64,000 bases of DNA from Ohtaekwangia sp035628875 (lineage in GTDB: Bacteria > Bacteroidota > Bacteroidia > Cytophagales > Cyclobacteriaceae): NCBI GenBank assembly GCA_035628875.1, contig DASPIZ010000060.1:1-64000 (forward strand), written 5' to 3'. The first letter of the stretch is position 1. Every line of letters begins with the position of its first letter. A program made the translations under genes and the position numbers. Of the stretch, positions 24,977 through 34,671 are shown piece after piece. The notes under the pieces are model-generated. The model was not told the origin of the DNA and did no database searches. It was given only the letters and a program-made list of their open reading frames with translations.

Positions 24977-25909
24977 TTATGATGTTGCGCCAGCCAAAAG
25001 ATAAAGCACGGCCATGCGAACTGCAACGCCGTTCTCAACCTGATCAAGAATAATCGAATGGCCAGAGTCGGCCGCATCACTGCTTAACTCGACGCCACGG
25101 TTGATCGGCCCAGGGTGCATGATTATAATCGGTTTTTTCAGATTGTCCAGCAATTTTTTATTGATGCCATAGTACAACGAATACTCCCGAAGGGATGGGA
25201 AATATTTTATCTGCTGACGTTCAAGTTGAATTCTTAACACATTCGCTACATCGCACCAGGCTAACGCTTTTTTCACATCATATTCGACTTCTACGCCAAG
25301 TTGTCCGATGAATTTTGGCAGCAGTGTGGGTGGTCCGCAAACCATTACTTTGGCGCCCAGTTTTCGTAGCGCGAAAATATTGGAGAGTGCTACACGGGAA
25401 TGAAGAATATCACCAATGATGGCCACTTTTTTCCCGGACACGGAACCGAGTTTTTCACGAATGGAAAATGTATCGAGCAATGCTTGTGTGGGGTGCTCGT
25501 GTGTGCCATCACCAGCATTTACAATTTTTGCACCGATGTGTTTTGACAGGAAATGAGGGGCACCGGCACTGGCATGCCGCATCACGATCATGTCTACTTT
25601 CATGGCAAGAATATTATTTACCGTGTCCAACAGTGTTTCTCCTTTCTTAACGGAACTGTTAGACGCCGAAAAATTAATCACATCTGCCGAAAGGCGTTTT
25701 TGCGCAAGTTCAAAAGATAATCGCGTACGTGTTGAATTTTCAAAAAAAACATTGGCGATGGTGATGTCGCGCAGGGATGGTACTTTTTTGATCGGGCGGT
25801 TGATTACTTGCTTAAAATTCTCAGCGGTTTCAAAAATAAGTTCAATGTCTTCGCGGGTAATGTCTTTGATGCCTAATAAATGTTTTTGACTGAGCTTCGA
25901 CATAGACAT
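24977..25909 (-). CDS. pyrB: Aspartate carbamoyltransferase catalytic subunit
   Basis: The 310-residue enzyme carries the carbamoyl-phosphate loop FENSTRTRLSFE (Ser59-Arg63), the lysine loop SSVKKGET, the HEHPTQALLD segment and the aspartate-binding HPGPINRG. It forms carbamoyl aspartate, the committed step of pyrimidine synthesis, as a cytosolic trimer. Its ATG overlaps the pyrR stop as TAATG, showing translational coupling. No pyrI regulatory subunit gene is next to it, so control is more likely through PyrR than allosteric. Confidence 0.95.
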   Translation of the reverse strand: MSMSKLSQKHLLGIKDITREDIELIFETAENFKQVINRPIKKVPSLRDITIANVFFENSTRTRLSFELAQKRLSADVINFSASNSSVKKGETLLDTVNNILAMKVDMIVMRHASAGAPHFLSKHIGAKIVNAGDGTHEHPTQALLDTFSIREKLGSVSGKKVAIIGDILHSRVALSNIFALRKLGAKVMVCGPPTLLPKFIGQLGVEVEYDVKKALAWCDVANVLRIQLERQQIKYFPSLREYSLYYGINKKLLDNLKKPIIIMHPGPINRGVELSSDAADSGHSIILDQVENGVAVRMAVLYLLAGATS

Positions 25910-26451
25910 TAGTCCTTATTGATTAACCAGATTTTATTTTGTTTGTGTCCTTGCGCTTCCAACTCCACCAGAATTCGTTGCGAGCTTAATGTGTTCACGT
26001 ATTTACCCACGTAGTCTGCTGCGATAGGTAATTCGCGATTATACTTCCGGTCTATCAACACCAGGAGTTCTACCTTGGCAGGCCTTCCAAAGGCGATCAT
26101 GGCATCCATGGCTGCCCGGATTGTGCGACCTGTAAACAACACGTCGTCTACAAGGATAACATTTTTACTTTCGATGATAAATGGAATCCTGGTTTCATTG
26201 GCTTTTACCGGGGTGTCCCTGCGTCGAAAATCGTCACGGTAAAATGTCGCGTCCAGATATCCTAATGGGATATGGGTGCGGATATCTTTTTCAAGTTTTT
26301 GATGAAGGATTTCGGCAACGAAAATGCCGCGGGGTTGCATTCCAATAATGACAGAATCTGAAAAATCGTTGTGATTTTCAATCAATTGCTGACAAAGCCG
26401 ACTTATGGTGATGTCGAGAAGGTCAGAATCGAGGATGATTTTTTTCTGCAT
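25909..26451 (-). CDS. pyrR: PyrR: pyrimidine operon regulator / uracil phosphoribosyltransferase
   Basis: 180 residues from the ATG at 26451. A longer TTG start at 26472 is rejected because those bases contain a good promoter -7 box. The PRPP-binding loop VILVDDVLFTGRTIRAA is intact, as are IGMQPRGIFVAE and the basic segment FYRDDFRRRD typical of PyrR. In Gram-positive bacteria PyrR binds UMP and pyr mRNA to attenuate transcription; whether it binds RNA here is unknown, and no PyrR-type antiterminator was identified in the very short leader. The overlap with pyrB marks an operon. Confidence 0.92.
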   Translation of the reverse strand: MQKKIILDSDLLDITISRLCQQLIENHNDFSDSVIIGMQPRGIFVAEILHQKLEKDIRTHIPLGYLDATFYRDDFRRRDTPVKANETRIPFIIESKNVILVDDVLFTGRTIRAAMDAMIAFGRPAKVELLVLIDRKYNRELPIAADYVGKYVNTLSSQRILVELEAQGHKQNKIWLINKD

Positions 26452-26461
26452 ATCGGCGGGG

Positions 26462-26469
26462 CAAATATA
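26462..26469 (-). promoter_or_regulatory. TAnnTTTG -7 element before pyrR
   Basis: The minus strand reads TATATTTG, an exact consensus match, 10 bases before the pyrR ATG at 26451. The implied transcript leader is only a few bases, which leaves no room for a PyrR attenuator upstream of pyrR. Confidence 0.4.
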
Positions 26470-26537
26470 CAACAGAGAATTCTAAATAATAATCGTTTTG
26501 GTGCCTCAATTGAGGAATGCGACGGGAAAACGCCATG

Positions 26538-28070
26538 CTATTGAGATTCCGGATTGTTTTGTGTGATTATTTTTCGAATAAAGAAAACCCTTTTTTGTCC
26601 AACCTGCAGATCAGGCGTTTCAGCAATACCGGAAGCGAAAAAAGTATCAGGATACCAGTACGTCAGTTTCGAGCTTGTAATCTGTGGTTTAAAGAGGGGG
26701 TTGTCTCCATCTGACGGAGGCTCCAGCGGAATAAGTGTCTTTCCTTCGAGTACATCATTGCCTTGAATGATCTTTGCGCGTAGTTCATTTTCAAATAAAT
26801 ACAGCAACGTGATTTTGTCTTTTGCTGGTTGAAGTTTTACGAATTGCTCAAGCGTAAAGGTTTTGATGTCGTTAATTTCAAAACTGTTATCCCAAATAAT
26901 TTCACCTTGCGGATCAAATCCGATTACAACGGCATGGGTATACCGAAAACCGTCAAAGATACGTTGATCACGGATAATCGCATTCGAATACGATGGTCTA
27001 AAAAAGGAGGGATGCGAACTGGCTGAACTATATTGTGGCGAGAACGCTTCGCCAAGTAACACATATTGGTTGTGAAATGGCACTATTTCATGAACCATAA
27101 CCCGATAGTTAAACCGTATTTTTTTTCCGCGGATCTTCCTTCGGCTAATTCGTTCCTTAACACGTTGTTCACGTTTTGCTTTCATGTATTTGAAAAAATT
27201 ATTCAGCTCACCATAATTGTAATAATGAATATGTTGTAAGCCCGAGGGATCTATCTGCGCGATAAAGATACCTTTCGAGAAGGCTGAGTTCCTTCCTCCA
27301 TAAACGCCAGCAACCAATTGCATATCGCTACCGGTTTTCAGAGATCGTGCAAAAATAAGGTGCTTTTTCTCTTCAGGTAGAAGTGGAAGGTTACGAAGGA
27401 GATTCCCTTCTGCATCATAATTTTTTATCCAGACGGTTTTTTGATCCAGTTTTTTTGCGCTGATCAAAACATCAAAGGAACCATCGTCATAGGTTTTAAC
27501 TTGTGTTAGTTCCCCGATTTCATTGAATAATCCCGGAAGGATCTTGGATTTTTGTGTAGCCAGAGAATAATAGAGCACAACGGGTACAGTATTGTAATAT
27601 CCCCCCATAATGGCCGCGTTAACTGTAATTTGAAAATCCGTAACGAAAAAGGGAACGAAATTCCGTATCGGGTGTCGTACAAAATTTCCGTTGGAAAGAT
27701 CCATGATACACAATTCAAAATCTTTTTTCTGAATTTCCTGATATCCAAATAAGAAGTAGAGGTGATTGTTTTGAACACGCCTGCTAAGCAAAGTCATGCC
27801 TTGATCCACGGGAAAATATCCGCGCCATTCCTGCTGAAAAGCGGTATCAAGTTTTACGATTTCAATTTGGTGGTTACCCGAGAAGGATAACCCGCGGTGC
27901 AATACTAATCCGGAATGTGTTGCGGACGTAATTTCGAAACCCAACTCTCCGCTTCGAAGCGGGAGCTCATACCGCGAACTTTGAATGATCTGACCAAAGC
28001 AGGAATTTAAACACAATAATAATATACCTGCTATTCTAGTACAGATCGACGCGGTTGATGTAAAAGACAT
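26538..28070 (-). CDS. Secreted protein of unknown function, tandem paralogue A
   Basis: 510 residues from the ATG at 28070, which begins a signal peptide (MSFTSTASICTRIAGILLLCLNSCFG); an earlier in-frame start at 28097 would put nine residues before it. The mature part is beta-rich with repeated short blocks (HIHYYNYGELNNFFKYM, VVIGFDPQGEIIWDNSFEI) and aligns by eye with the upstream paralogue throughout (IQYIDFGRLNHFVDFL, VLVSFDGNGQVKWDQSIKV). Its first ~35 bases overlap the paralogue's 3' end in another frame. The fold may be a beta-propeller; function unknown. Confidence 0.75.
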   Translation of the reverse strand: MSFTSTASICTRIAGILLLCLNSCFGQIIQSSRYELPLRSGELGFEITSATHSGLVLHRGLSFSGNHQIEIVKLDTAFQQEWRGYFPVDQGMTLLSRRVQNNHLYFLFGYQEIQKKDFELCIMDLSNGNFVRHPIRNFVPFFVTDFQITVNAAIMGGYYNTVPVVLYYSLATQKSKILPGLFNEIGELTQVKTYDDGSFDVLISAKKLDQKTVWIKNYDAEGNLLRNLPLLPEEKKHLIFARSLKTGSDMQLVAGVYGGRNSAFSKGIFIAQIDPSGLQHIHYYNYGELNNFFKYMKAKREQRVKERISRRKIRGKKIRFNYRVMVHEIVPFHNQYVLLGEAFSPQYSSASSHPSFFRPSYSNAIIRDQRIFDGFRYTHAVVIGFDPQGEIIWDNSFEINDIKTFTLEQFVKLQPAKDKITLLYLFENELRAKIIQGNDVLEGKTLIPLEPPSDGDNPLFKPQITSSKLTYWYPDTFFASGIAETPDLQVGQKRVFFIRKIITQNNPESQ

Positions 28071-29640
28071 CACGTACACGGTCTTCTCGGGTTGCATTCT
28101 TTATGGTTTGGTATCCCCATACATAAAATGAATTCTTGTACCAATGGCGTACGCCATTTTCACTTTCTTTCTCAGAACGAATCACATCAGCATCTTCAAG
28201 TGTTTTTACCTTTTCAGTGAGTTCTGTACTTGCATCATCACCCAATACAACGGTCTTTACCTTAAGTTCAGATTCTTTTTTGTATATGAGAAAAGCTTTT
28301 TCATTGGTAACGGTAAAGTCACTGATTTGTTCAACGCCTGGTAAATTGATATCCTCTACTTTAATACTTTGATCCCATTTCACCTGCCCGTTACCATCAA
28401 AGGATACCAGTACAGTAGCCAGCGTTTTTACATCAGTCGAATTTGTTTGTTGGCCATACATGTACGGCCGGTACATGCGACTTAATCCCGGATAGTAAAA
28501 ACCGCCGGGCCAGTATGGATACGGTCCATACGGATTATTTGGGTAAGGATACGGACCATTCATGGATGCGGTACTTGAAGGATTATATACTTCAGCGAGA
28601 AGATAAAAACCCGAATTGTTTTCGGCGATGCGGAATGGCATTACGTAACTCGTAAAACTCGGATCGTTTCCTGCCTTAGCATCTTCTTTAGCATTTTCTT
28701 TAATCTTTGATGCACGCTTTTCTTTGAGGAAATCCACAAAATGGTTGAGCCGCCCGAAATCAATGTATTGAATCTTTTGTTCTGAAAACGGATCAACAGA
28801 AACAGCATAAAATCCGTGCGACTGCTTTGAATTCCGGTCTCCCCACGTTCCTGCAACAAGCAAATCTTCCCGTTTAAGCGCACTGGTAATACCGGTTTGT
28901 AAAGTCATGTCTTCTTCAATCTGAATAACATCTTCAAGAAGTTGTTTTCCTGTCGAATCAAAAGTTCTGAAAATCATTTTCCGTTCGCCCCGCAAACCAC
29001 GGTTGATCAACACTGTGTTGAAAGTCTGATTTTGGTTTGTTCGCAAATCAACAAGTTCTGTATCCTTTTGGAAAAACCCTGGGATTACTTTCATGTTCTT
29101 AGTCTCTGGTTCAAATAAAACGATGACAGCTTCATTGTTAACATATCCGCCAAAAATGAAATTATCACCTGCTTTGATAAAGTGTGTTATCCGAAGATCG
29201 AGTTCGGGTTTTACTTCGTAACGTGCAATCTCCTTCCCGGCATAAGAAACCTCAATCAAAGCGAGATCGTTTTTCGTAGTTTCACCAGTTCGAAACAGGA
29301 AGTAAAGCCGGTCATCAGCGATCTCATATCCCAGCATTCTGTGCCGGTGTAAGATCTCGAGTTCAAGCGTGGCGGTTTTGTTCAAGGTCGTATCAAGGAA
29401 AACCAGCTCCCATAACTTGTTGTTGTTTTTGTATTTTTCCTTGTCGCGGAAAAGCGCAAGCCCTTTTTCTCTGAGGGAGATCACATGATAATAATCGTCG
29501 TAATTCTTTTGTTCATGCTCAAACCGGTGAGGTTGCAGGATTTGTGCTGTCGCGTTAAACGTAAGCAACCACGATGATAGTATGAACAATCGCTTAAATC
29601 TAAGCAACCGCATTACCGATATGAATGAGCTGAATACCAT
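28036..29640 (-). CDS. Secreted protein of unknown function, tandem paralogue B
   Basis: 534 residues with an N-terminal signal segment (RLFILSSWLLTFNATAQ); the true start may be the ATG at 29613. It shares order and spacing of beta blocks with the downstream paralogue, so the pair arose by duplication. It differs by a proline/tyrosine/glycine-rich insert around 28470-28570 (YPYPNNPYGPYPYWPGG) that could be a surface-exposed or adhesive loop. The start lies 1 bp from the stop of the EVE-domain gene, suggesting one transcript of three genes. Function unknown. Confidence 0.75.
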   Translation of the reverse strand: MVFSSFISVMRLLRFKRLFILSSWLLTFNATAQILQPHRFEHEQKNYDDYYHVISLREKGLALFRDKEKYKNNNKLWELVFLDTTLNKTATLELEILHRHRMLGYEIADDRLYFLFRTGETTKNDLALIEVSYAGKEIARYEVKPELDLRITHFIKAGDNFIFGGYVNNEAVIVLFEPETKNMKVIPGFFQKDTELVDLRTNQNQTFNTVLINRGLRGERKMIFRTFDSTGKQLLEDVIQIEEDMTLQTGITSALKREDLLVAGTWGDRNSKQSHGFYAVSVDPFSEQKIQYIDFGRLNHFVDFLKEKRASKIKENAKEDAKAGNDPSFTSYVMPFRIAENNSGFYLLAEVYNPSSTASMNGPYPYPNNPYGPYPYWPGGFYYPGLSRMYRPYMYGQQTNSTDVKTLATVLVSFDGNGQVKWDQSIKVEDINLPGVEQISDFTVTNEKAFLIYKKESELKVKTVVLGDDASTELTEKVKTLEDADVIRSEKESENGVRHWYKNSFYVWGYQTIKNATREDRVRDVFYINRVDLY

Positions 29641-29641
29641 A

Positions 29642-30046
29642 TTATTTCTCCTCGCTTAATGAAAGAATAAAATCAAATTCTTCTTTTTTAACAGGTTGAA
29701 CAGAAAGCCGTGAAGATTTCACAAGCGTCATATTTGTAAAACGCTTATCCGCTTTAATTTGTGCCAGGGTCACTGGGTTTTTCAATTTTTTTTCTGGTGC
29801 TATTTCTACGGCTACCCAGTTTTCATCTTTTGGATCTGGCAGGTTTTCTTTTGTTATCCTGGCGATGCCAACTACAGCCTTATCATCCATACTGTGATAA
29901 ATAAAGGCCAGGTCACCTTTTTTCATTGCTTTCAGGTTATTACGCGCCTGGAAATTACGAACGCCATCCCAGGTCGTTTTTTTATCCTTTACCAGGTCAT
30001 CCCATGAGTAGGTGCTTGGTTCGCTTTTCATTAACCAGTAGTTCAT
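29642..30046 (-). CDS. EVE-domain protein (thymocyte nuclear protein 1-like)
   Basis: The 134-residue protein is a complete EVE domain, a PUA-like fold: MNYWLMKSEPSTYSWDDL, TTWDGVRNFQARNNLKAMKKGDLAFIYHS, VGIARITKE, and the closing SRLSVQPVKKEEF. Eukaryotic and bacterial relatives bind modified cytosines or are thought to bind modified nucleic acid; the ligand here is unknown. It is the first gene of the tight group leading into the two secreted paralogues, though there is no obvious functional link. Confidence 0.88.
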   Translation of the reverse strand: MNYWLMKSEPSTYSWDDLVKDKKTTWDGVRNFQARNNLKAMKKGDLAFIYHSMDDKAVVGIARITKENLPDPKDENWVAVEIAPEKKLKNPVTLAQIKADKRFTNMTLVKSSRLSVQPVKKEEFDFILSLSEEK

Positions 30047-30229
30047 ACAGTATAAAAATTAAAATATCGTTTAATGAATGGGTTAAACATGTGTACTGAC
30101 TGTAAAATAGTAAATTGTATTTGTATGTCGTTTAGTTAAGCTTATTTTTTATCCGTCTCCAGAGGAATAGGTTATGGAAGGTTAAATAAATGACGAATTG
30201 TATTTATATGTTTTGCTTACGCGATAAAA

Positions 30230-31237
30230 ATGAAGGTTCTGATTATTCATGCGGCATCTGCAGGGGAGGTTATTTTTTCAACACCTTTGATTCGGGCAAT
30301 TAAAACGCATGATGCACGCGCTGGTATTTATTATGTCACCACATCATCCGGTAAGCTTGCACTGGAAGAAAATGCCCTTGTTTCTGCAACCTATGATGTT
30401 AAACAGGGCGTGCTTAAACTTTACCGCGAACTTCAAGGGCATTCGTTCGATATGGTCATTGATCTTGACCGCAATTTCCTTTCTTATATCCTTACAAGGC
30501 TTACTCAGGGAAGATTGTTGTATGGACCTAAAGCAAGTTGGTTAACCAATTTCGTCCGCAGAAAATCCGCAGAAAGCACAGAACAGACCCACCTCGTTGA
30601 GCGTTATTTGCGCGTACTTGATTCAACAGAGATTTCACAACATCAGCATCCGTTGGATTTTACAATCCCCTACAAAGACGAAGTGCCTTTATCGTGGTTG
30701 CCTGAACCGTATAGTAAGGGCTACGTTGTGCTTTGTATTCAGGCGCAATATGCTACAAGGAGGTTACCGGTAAAACGAATGGTCGAACTCTGCGACCGGA
30801 TCAACAAACCTATTATTATACTGGGGGAAACACATGATCAGGAAGATGGAAACGAGATCGAAAAATTCTTTAAACGGACTGACAAAACAAATCAATATGA
30901 AGAAGGTTTGCAGGCTTTAAACAAAAAAGCGGAGGTGTATAATGGATGTGGCAAATTCAATTTTCACCAGCGTGCAAGCCTCATAAAGCAAGCGCAGTAT
31001 GTTTTCACTTTCGACAATGATTGTATTGCTATTGCTTCGGCATTTGAGAAATACGTTTTTAGTATTTGGGGAAATACTGTGCTCCAATCCGGCAGATATC
31101 CCTATCAAACAGGCTTTACCATTTTTGAAAAAAACAATCTGGCATGCAGGCCCTGTTCAACCAAGGGTTATGCGCATTGCCCGTTGAAACATTTCAAATG
31201 CATGAATGATATCGTTTTTGATTTCTATCTGCCCTGA
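30230..31237 (+). CDS. Glycosyltransferase family 9 (heptosyltransferase-like)
   Basis: The 335-residue protein shows the GT9 fold: MKVLIIHAASAGEVIFSTPLIRAIK at the N-terminus, the Rossmann-type FDMVIDLDRN, and a C-terminal nucleotide-sugar region (QYVFTFDNDCIAIASAFEK). The cysteine-rich end CRPCSTKGYAHCPLKHFKC is seen in Bacteroidota members of this family. It probably adds a sugar to the lipopolysaccharide core at the cytoplasmic face of the inner membrane. Its last 13 bases overlap the convergent PhoX gene's 3' end. Confidence 0.82.
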   Translation: MKVLIIHAASAGEVIFSTPLIRAIKTHDARAGIYYVTTSSGKLALEENALVSATYDVKQGVLKLYRELQGHSFDMVIDLDRNFLSYILTRLTQGRLLYGPKASWLTNFVRRKSAESTEQTHLVERYLRVLDSTEISQHQHPLDFTIPYKDEVPLSWLPEPYSKGYVVLCIQAQYATRRLPVKRMVELCDRINKPIIILGETHDQEDGNEIEKFFKRTDKTNQYEEGLQALNKKAEVYNGCGKFNFHQRASLIKQAQYVFTFDNDCIAIASAFEKYVFSIWGNTVLQSGRYPYQTGFTIFEKNNLACRPCSTKGYAHCPLKHFKCMNDIVFDFYLP

Positions 31238-32616
31238 GATTTTTTCCATGGACCTTCGATTGCGAGTGTCAACCCTTCATGCTGAATGTTTACGAAAAGT
31301 GTTGATCCGTCTGGCGAGAATACGACACCGGCAAGCTCGGAATTGTAACCGGTGTTTTCAGCAAGTTTGTAATAGGTGCCTTCCGGGGTTATCCCTACCA
31401 GAAATGGATGTCCATCATCTTCACATAATACAAGATCTCCCCACGGCGATACGGTAAGATTATCACAGTGGTTTAGAATCTTTTTATCGTTGGGTTCTGC
31501 AAAAATTTGCAACATCCCCGGTGCTTCTGATTCTCTTGAGGTTCCTTCATATTGCCCGGGCTTGTAGCGGAAAACTTGTCCTCCTTTGGTAAGGCCTCCA
31601 CTGGTGCAGGCGAAATACAATTCTTTATTACCAAACCACATGCCTTCTCCGCGGGCAAATCGTGCTGCTCCCCTTTTGAATCCACGGAATCGAAGATCAT
31701 TCTCCGGCGAATCAATTCGATCGAGATCAATCCAGCGGACGTTTTTCCACTCACCTTGAAGGAGTTTTGGCGTTTCAAGATCGCGCCAGTTACGGGTATC
31801 GAAAGCGTCCTGGTCTACGAAGGCAAGTGCCTGAAGTTTTCCTCCGTCGAGAAGTTTACCTGGCGTTTTCGGTATATATCGATAAATCAATCCTTCCTGA
31901 TCGTCTTCGGTTAGGTAAACAATTCCGGTGGCGGGATCTACGGCAACTGCTTCATGATTAAAACGACCCATGCCTTTTATTGGGAGGGGTTCTGCCAGCG
32001 CGGGGTTTATGGATGCGTTCACCTCAAAGGTATAGCCGTGGTCTTTTTCTAATGCTTCACCGGCTTTTATTGTGGTCTCTTCACAGGTAATCCAGCTATT
32101 CCACGGTGTAGGACCACCCGCACAATTGCGCAAAGTTCCGGCGAGACTCAGGTATTCAGTTTCTACCTTTTTTGCAAGGTGGTTGTATACCAGCGTTGTC
32201 GTACCACCGGTAGCGGGAAGCTCGCCACGGCCAAAGTCATAAAATTTATTTTTATCGATCTTATTCAGTAATTCATTTTGTTTTCCGAATGGACCATCCT
32301 TCTTTTCATCGGCATTGTTTTCATGGTTGCGGATGATAATGGTGCGGTTAGCCCCACCGTTGAAGGTGGCCATGCCATCCGGTTTACCCGGTACAAGCAA
32401 TCCATCGTGCATTGTATTGCCACTTTTTGAAATGATGTGGTAAGAAAAGCCTTTCGGCAAACTCATAATTCCCTTTGGGTCGGTAATAAGCGGACCGTAA
32501 CCACCATCAGAAACATTTGAAGTAAACGATTTTGAATAACTGTATTTATACAGACCTAAAAACCCGAGGCTGATCAGGCCGCTGTTTCGGATAAAATTCC
32601 TTCGTGTAGATTTCAT
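31225..32616 (-). CDS. PhoX-like (DUF839) exported protein with Tat signal
   Basis: The 463-residue protein begins with a twin-arginine signal (STRRNFIRNSGLISLGFLGL) so it is folded before export. The DUF839/PhoX-type beta-propeller blocks are present: TIIIRNHEN, NCAGGPTPWNSWITCEET, GRFNHEAVAVDPATGIVYLTEDD, GEGMWF and CDNLTVSPWGDLVLCEDD. True PhoX enzymes are Ca/Fe alkaline phosphatases; many DUF839 members are uncharacterised, so phosphatase activity is likely but unproved. It lies alone between GT9 and the PurF-like gene. Confidence 0.82.
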   Translation of the reverse strand: MKSTRRNFIRNSGLISLGFLGLYKYSYSKSFTSNVSDGGYGPLITDPKGIMSLPKGFSYHIISKSGNTMHDGLLVPGKPDGMATFNGGANRTIIIRNHENNADEKKDGPFGKQNELLNKIDKNKFYDFGRGELPATGGTTTLVYNHLAKKVETEYLSLAGTLRNCAGGPTPWNSWITCEETTIKAGEALEKDHGYTFEVNASINPALAEPLPIKGMGRFNHEAVAVDPATGIVYLTEDDQEGLIYRYIPKTPGKLLDGGKLQALAFVDQDAFDTRNWRDLETPKLLQGEWKNVRWIDLDRIDSPENDLRFRGFKRGAARFARGEGMWFGNKELYFACTSGGLTKGGQVFRYKPGQYEGTSRESEAPGMLQIFAEPNDKKILNHCDNLTVSPWGDLVLCEDDGHPFLVGITPEGTYYKLAENTGYNSELAGVVFSPDGSTLFVNIQHEGLTLAIEGPWKKSQGR

Positions 32617-32702
32617 AAATATGGATTTAAATGAAACGGATCAAAAGCAAAACACCACTTAAAGGTAAGTGGTGTTTGAATTTATTCATTGTTTTCGGCG
32701 TA

Positions 32703-34586
32703 CTAATATGCCCGCACAAGCTTTCCTTCCATATAATTTACATACGAACGATTCACCACTTTCATTCCTCCGGGTGTCGGATAATTACCTGTGAAGTACC
32801 AGTCACCGGAATGGTATGGTATTGCCTTGTGTAGGTTTTCAACAGTTTGAAAAACGACTTCCAGTTCGGCGCGCATATCCGCAGGGCGGCAGATTTCCGA
32901 TATCTTCTTTGAAATCTGCTCATCCGTAAACTGTTCATACAAGTGTTTCACATAATTCTGTTGACTTTGATGTCCACGCGCACGGGAACATTTTTCATAC
33001 ACTTCACCCAACAGATAATCTTTACCATGATCCTTTAACAGTCCGATCATAGCGCGAAACGCTACGAACTCACCCATCTTACTCATATCGATTCCATAAC
33101 AATCAGGGAACCGGATTTGAGGAGCGGATGAAACGACAACAATTTTTTTCGGCTCCAGGCGATCGAGCATTTTTAAAATGCTTTTCTCCAGGGTTGTGCC
33201 CCGTACAATCGAGTCGTCAATCACAACCAACGTATCAATCCCTTTACGGATTACTTCGTATGTGGTGTCGTACACGTGCGCGACCATTTCATCACGGTGT
33301 TCGTCATCTGTAATGAATGTACGCAGCTTTACATCCTTCAATACAAGCTTTTCAATCCTTGGACGGAACGAAAGAATATCTTCGAGTGAATCTACTGAAG
33401 GCTTTTGGTCGATGATGATGTCTTTTTGTTTGCTGATGAGGTAGTCTTCAATACCGGCCATTAATCCGTAAAAAGCAGTTTCTGCCGTGTTCGGTATATA
33501 GGAGAAAACCGTATTCCTCAAATCAAAATTAATGGAACTCAACACCTGTGGAACCAACAAACGACCTAGTTGTTTCCGCTCTTTGTAAATATCGGGATCA
33601 TTGCCGCGTGAAAAGTAAATGCGTTCAAAACTACATGATTTCTTTTCGCCTGATTTTACGATCGGGTATTGCGCATAATCGCCACTTTTGTCGATGATCA
33701 AAGCATGGCCGGGATCGATTTCTTCAATCTGATTATAATCAATGTTAAAAGCAGTTTTTATGGCAGGCTTTTCAGAAGCGACGACAACCACTTCATCATT
33801 TGCATAAAAATAGGCAGGACGTATACCGTTCGGATCACGAACCACAAATGCGGAGCCAGATCCGATCATTCCGGCCATTGTGTATCCGCCATCAAAATCT
33901 TTACAAGCTCTCTTTAAAACACGTTGTAAGTCAACTTCAGTCTCAATGATGTCAGAAATCTCACGGTTGGAAAATTTGTCTTTGTATTTTTCAAACAAGC
34001 CCTGAACTTCCTCGTCGAGAAAGTGACCGATTTTTTCCATCACGGTAACGGTATCCACTTTTTCTTTTGGATGCTGGCCAAGATGTACAAGGATATCAAA
34101 AAGTTCCTCAACGTTAGTCATGTTGAAGTTTCCCGCCATTACAAGGTTACGGCTTCTCCAATTGTTCTGACGCAAAAACGGATGAACATTTTCGATACTG
34201 TTTCTTCCATGCGTTCCATAACGAAGATGCCCTAACCACAGTTCACCGGTAAAGGCACAATGCTGCTGCAACCACTGTTGCTTTCGGAATTTATCCTTTC
34301 CTTCTTTTTGAGCTTTCTTATATTTTTTACTGATTTTTTTGAATAGGTGGGCGACAGGTTGGGGCTTAATGGATCGATAGCGGCTAATGTAACGGTGTCC
34401 GGGTTCTACATCTACTTTTATGTTTGCAACCCCTGCACCGTCTTGTCCTCGGTTGTGTTGTTTCTCCATCAGGATGTACATCTTATTCATGGCGTAAGTG
34501 GGGCCATATTTTTCGATGTAATACGACAGAGGCTTGCGCAAGCGAATCATCGCTATACCGCACTCGTGAAGGATCTGGTCGCTCAT
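32703..34586 (-). CDS. Long amidophosphoribosyltransferase (PurF-like)
   Basis: The 627-residue protein has a class II glutamine amidotransferase domain with the nucleophile Cys9 behind an eight-residue leader (MSDQILHE-CGIAMIRL) that would have to be cleaved, as in Bacillus PurF. The phosphoribosyltransferase domain carries the PRPP loop VVIDDSIVRGTTL. At 627 residues it exceeds the ~470-510 of ordinary PurF because of insertions in the amidotransferase half (for example KKISKKYKKAQKEGKDKFRK). It would make phosphoribosylamine from PRPP and glutamine, or act on a related substrate. Confidence 0.82.
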   Translation of the reverse strand: MSDQILHECGIAMIRLRKPLSYYIEKYGPTYAMNKMYILMEKQHNRGQDGAGVANIKVDVEPGHRYISRYRSIKPQPVAHLFKKISKKYKKAQKEGKDKFRKQQWLQQHCAFTGELWLGHLRYGTHGRNSIENVHPFLRQNNWRSRNLVMAGNFNMTNVEELFDILVHLGQHPKEKVDTVTVMEKIGHFLDEEVQGLFEKYKDKFSNREISDIIETEVDLQRVLKRACKDFDGGYTMAGMIGSGSAFVVRDPNGIRPAYFYANDEVVVVASEKPAIKTAFNIDYNQIEEIDPGHALIIDKSGDYAQYPIVKSGEKKSCSFERIYFSRGNDPDIYKERKQLGRLLVPQVLSSINFDLRNTVFSYIPNTAETAFYGLMAGIEDYLISKQKDIIIDQKPSVDSLEDILSFRPRIEKLVLKDVKLRTFITDDEHRDEMVAHVYDTTYEVIRKGIDTLVVIDDSIVRGTTLEKSILKMLDRLEPKKIVVVSSAPQIRFPDCYGIDMSKMGEFVAFRAMIGLLKDHGKDYLLGEVYEKCSRARGHQSQQNYVKHLYEQFTDEQISKKISEICRPADMRAELEVVFQTVENLHKAIPYHSGDWYFTGNYPTPGGMKVVNRSYVNYMEGKLVRAY

Positions 34587-34671
34587 TGTTTGATTAATCG
34601 TTATTCTGGTCGCTCTTTATTTCGATTACCCGTATGCCTTTCAGCAACACGATTAATAAGAATGAACCAGC

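Noticed and set aside
26470..26472. TTG start for pyrR seven codons upstream
   Set aside because: These bases overlap an exact TATATTTG promoter element; the ATG at 26451 fits the family better.
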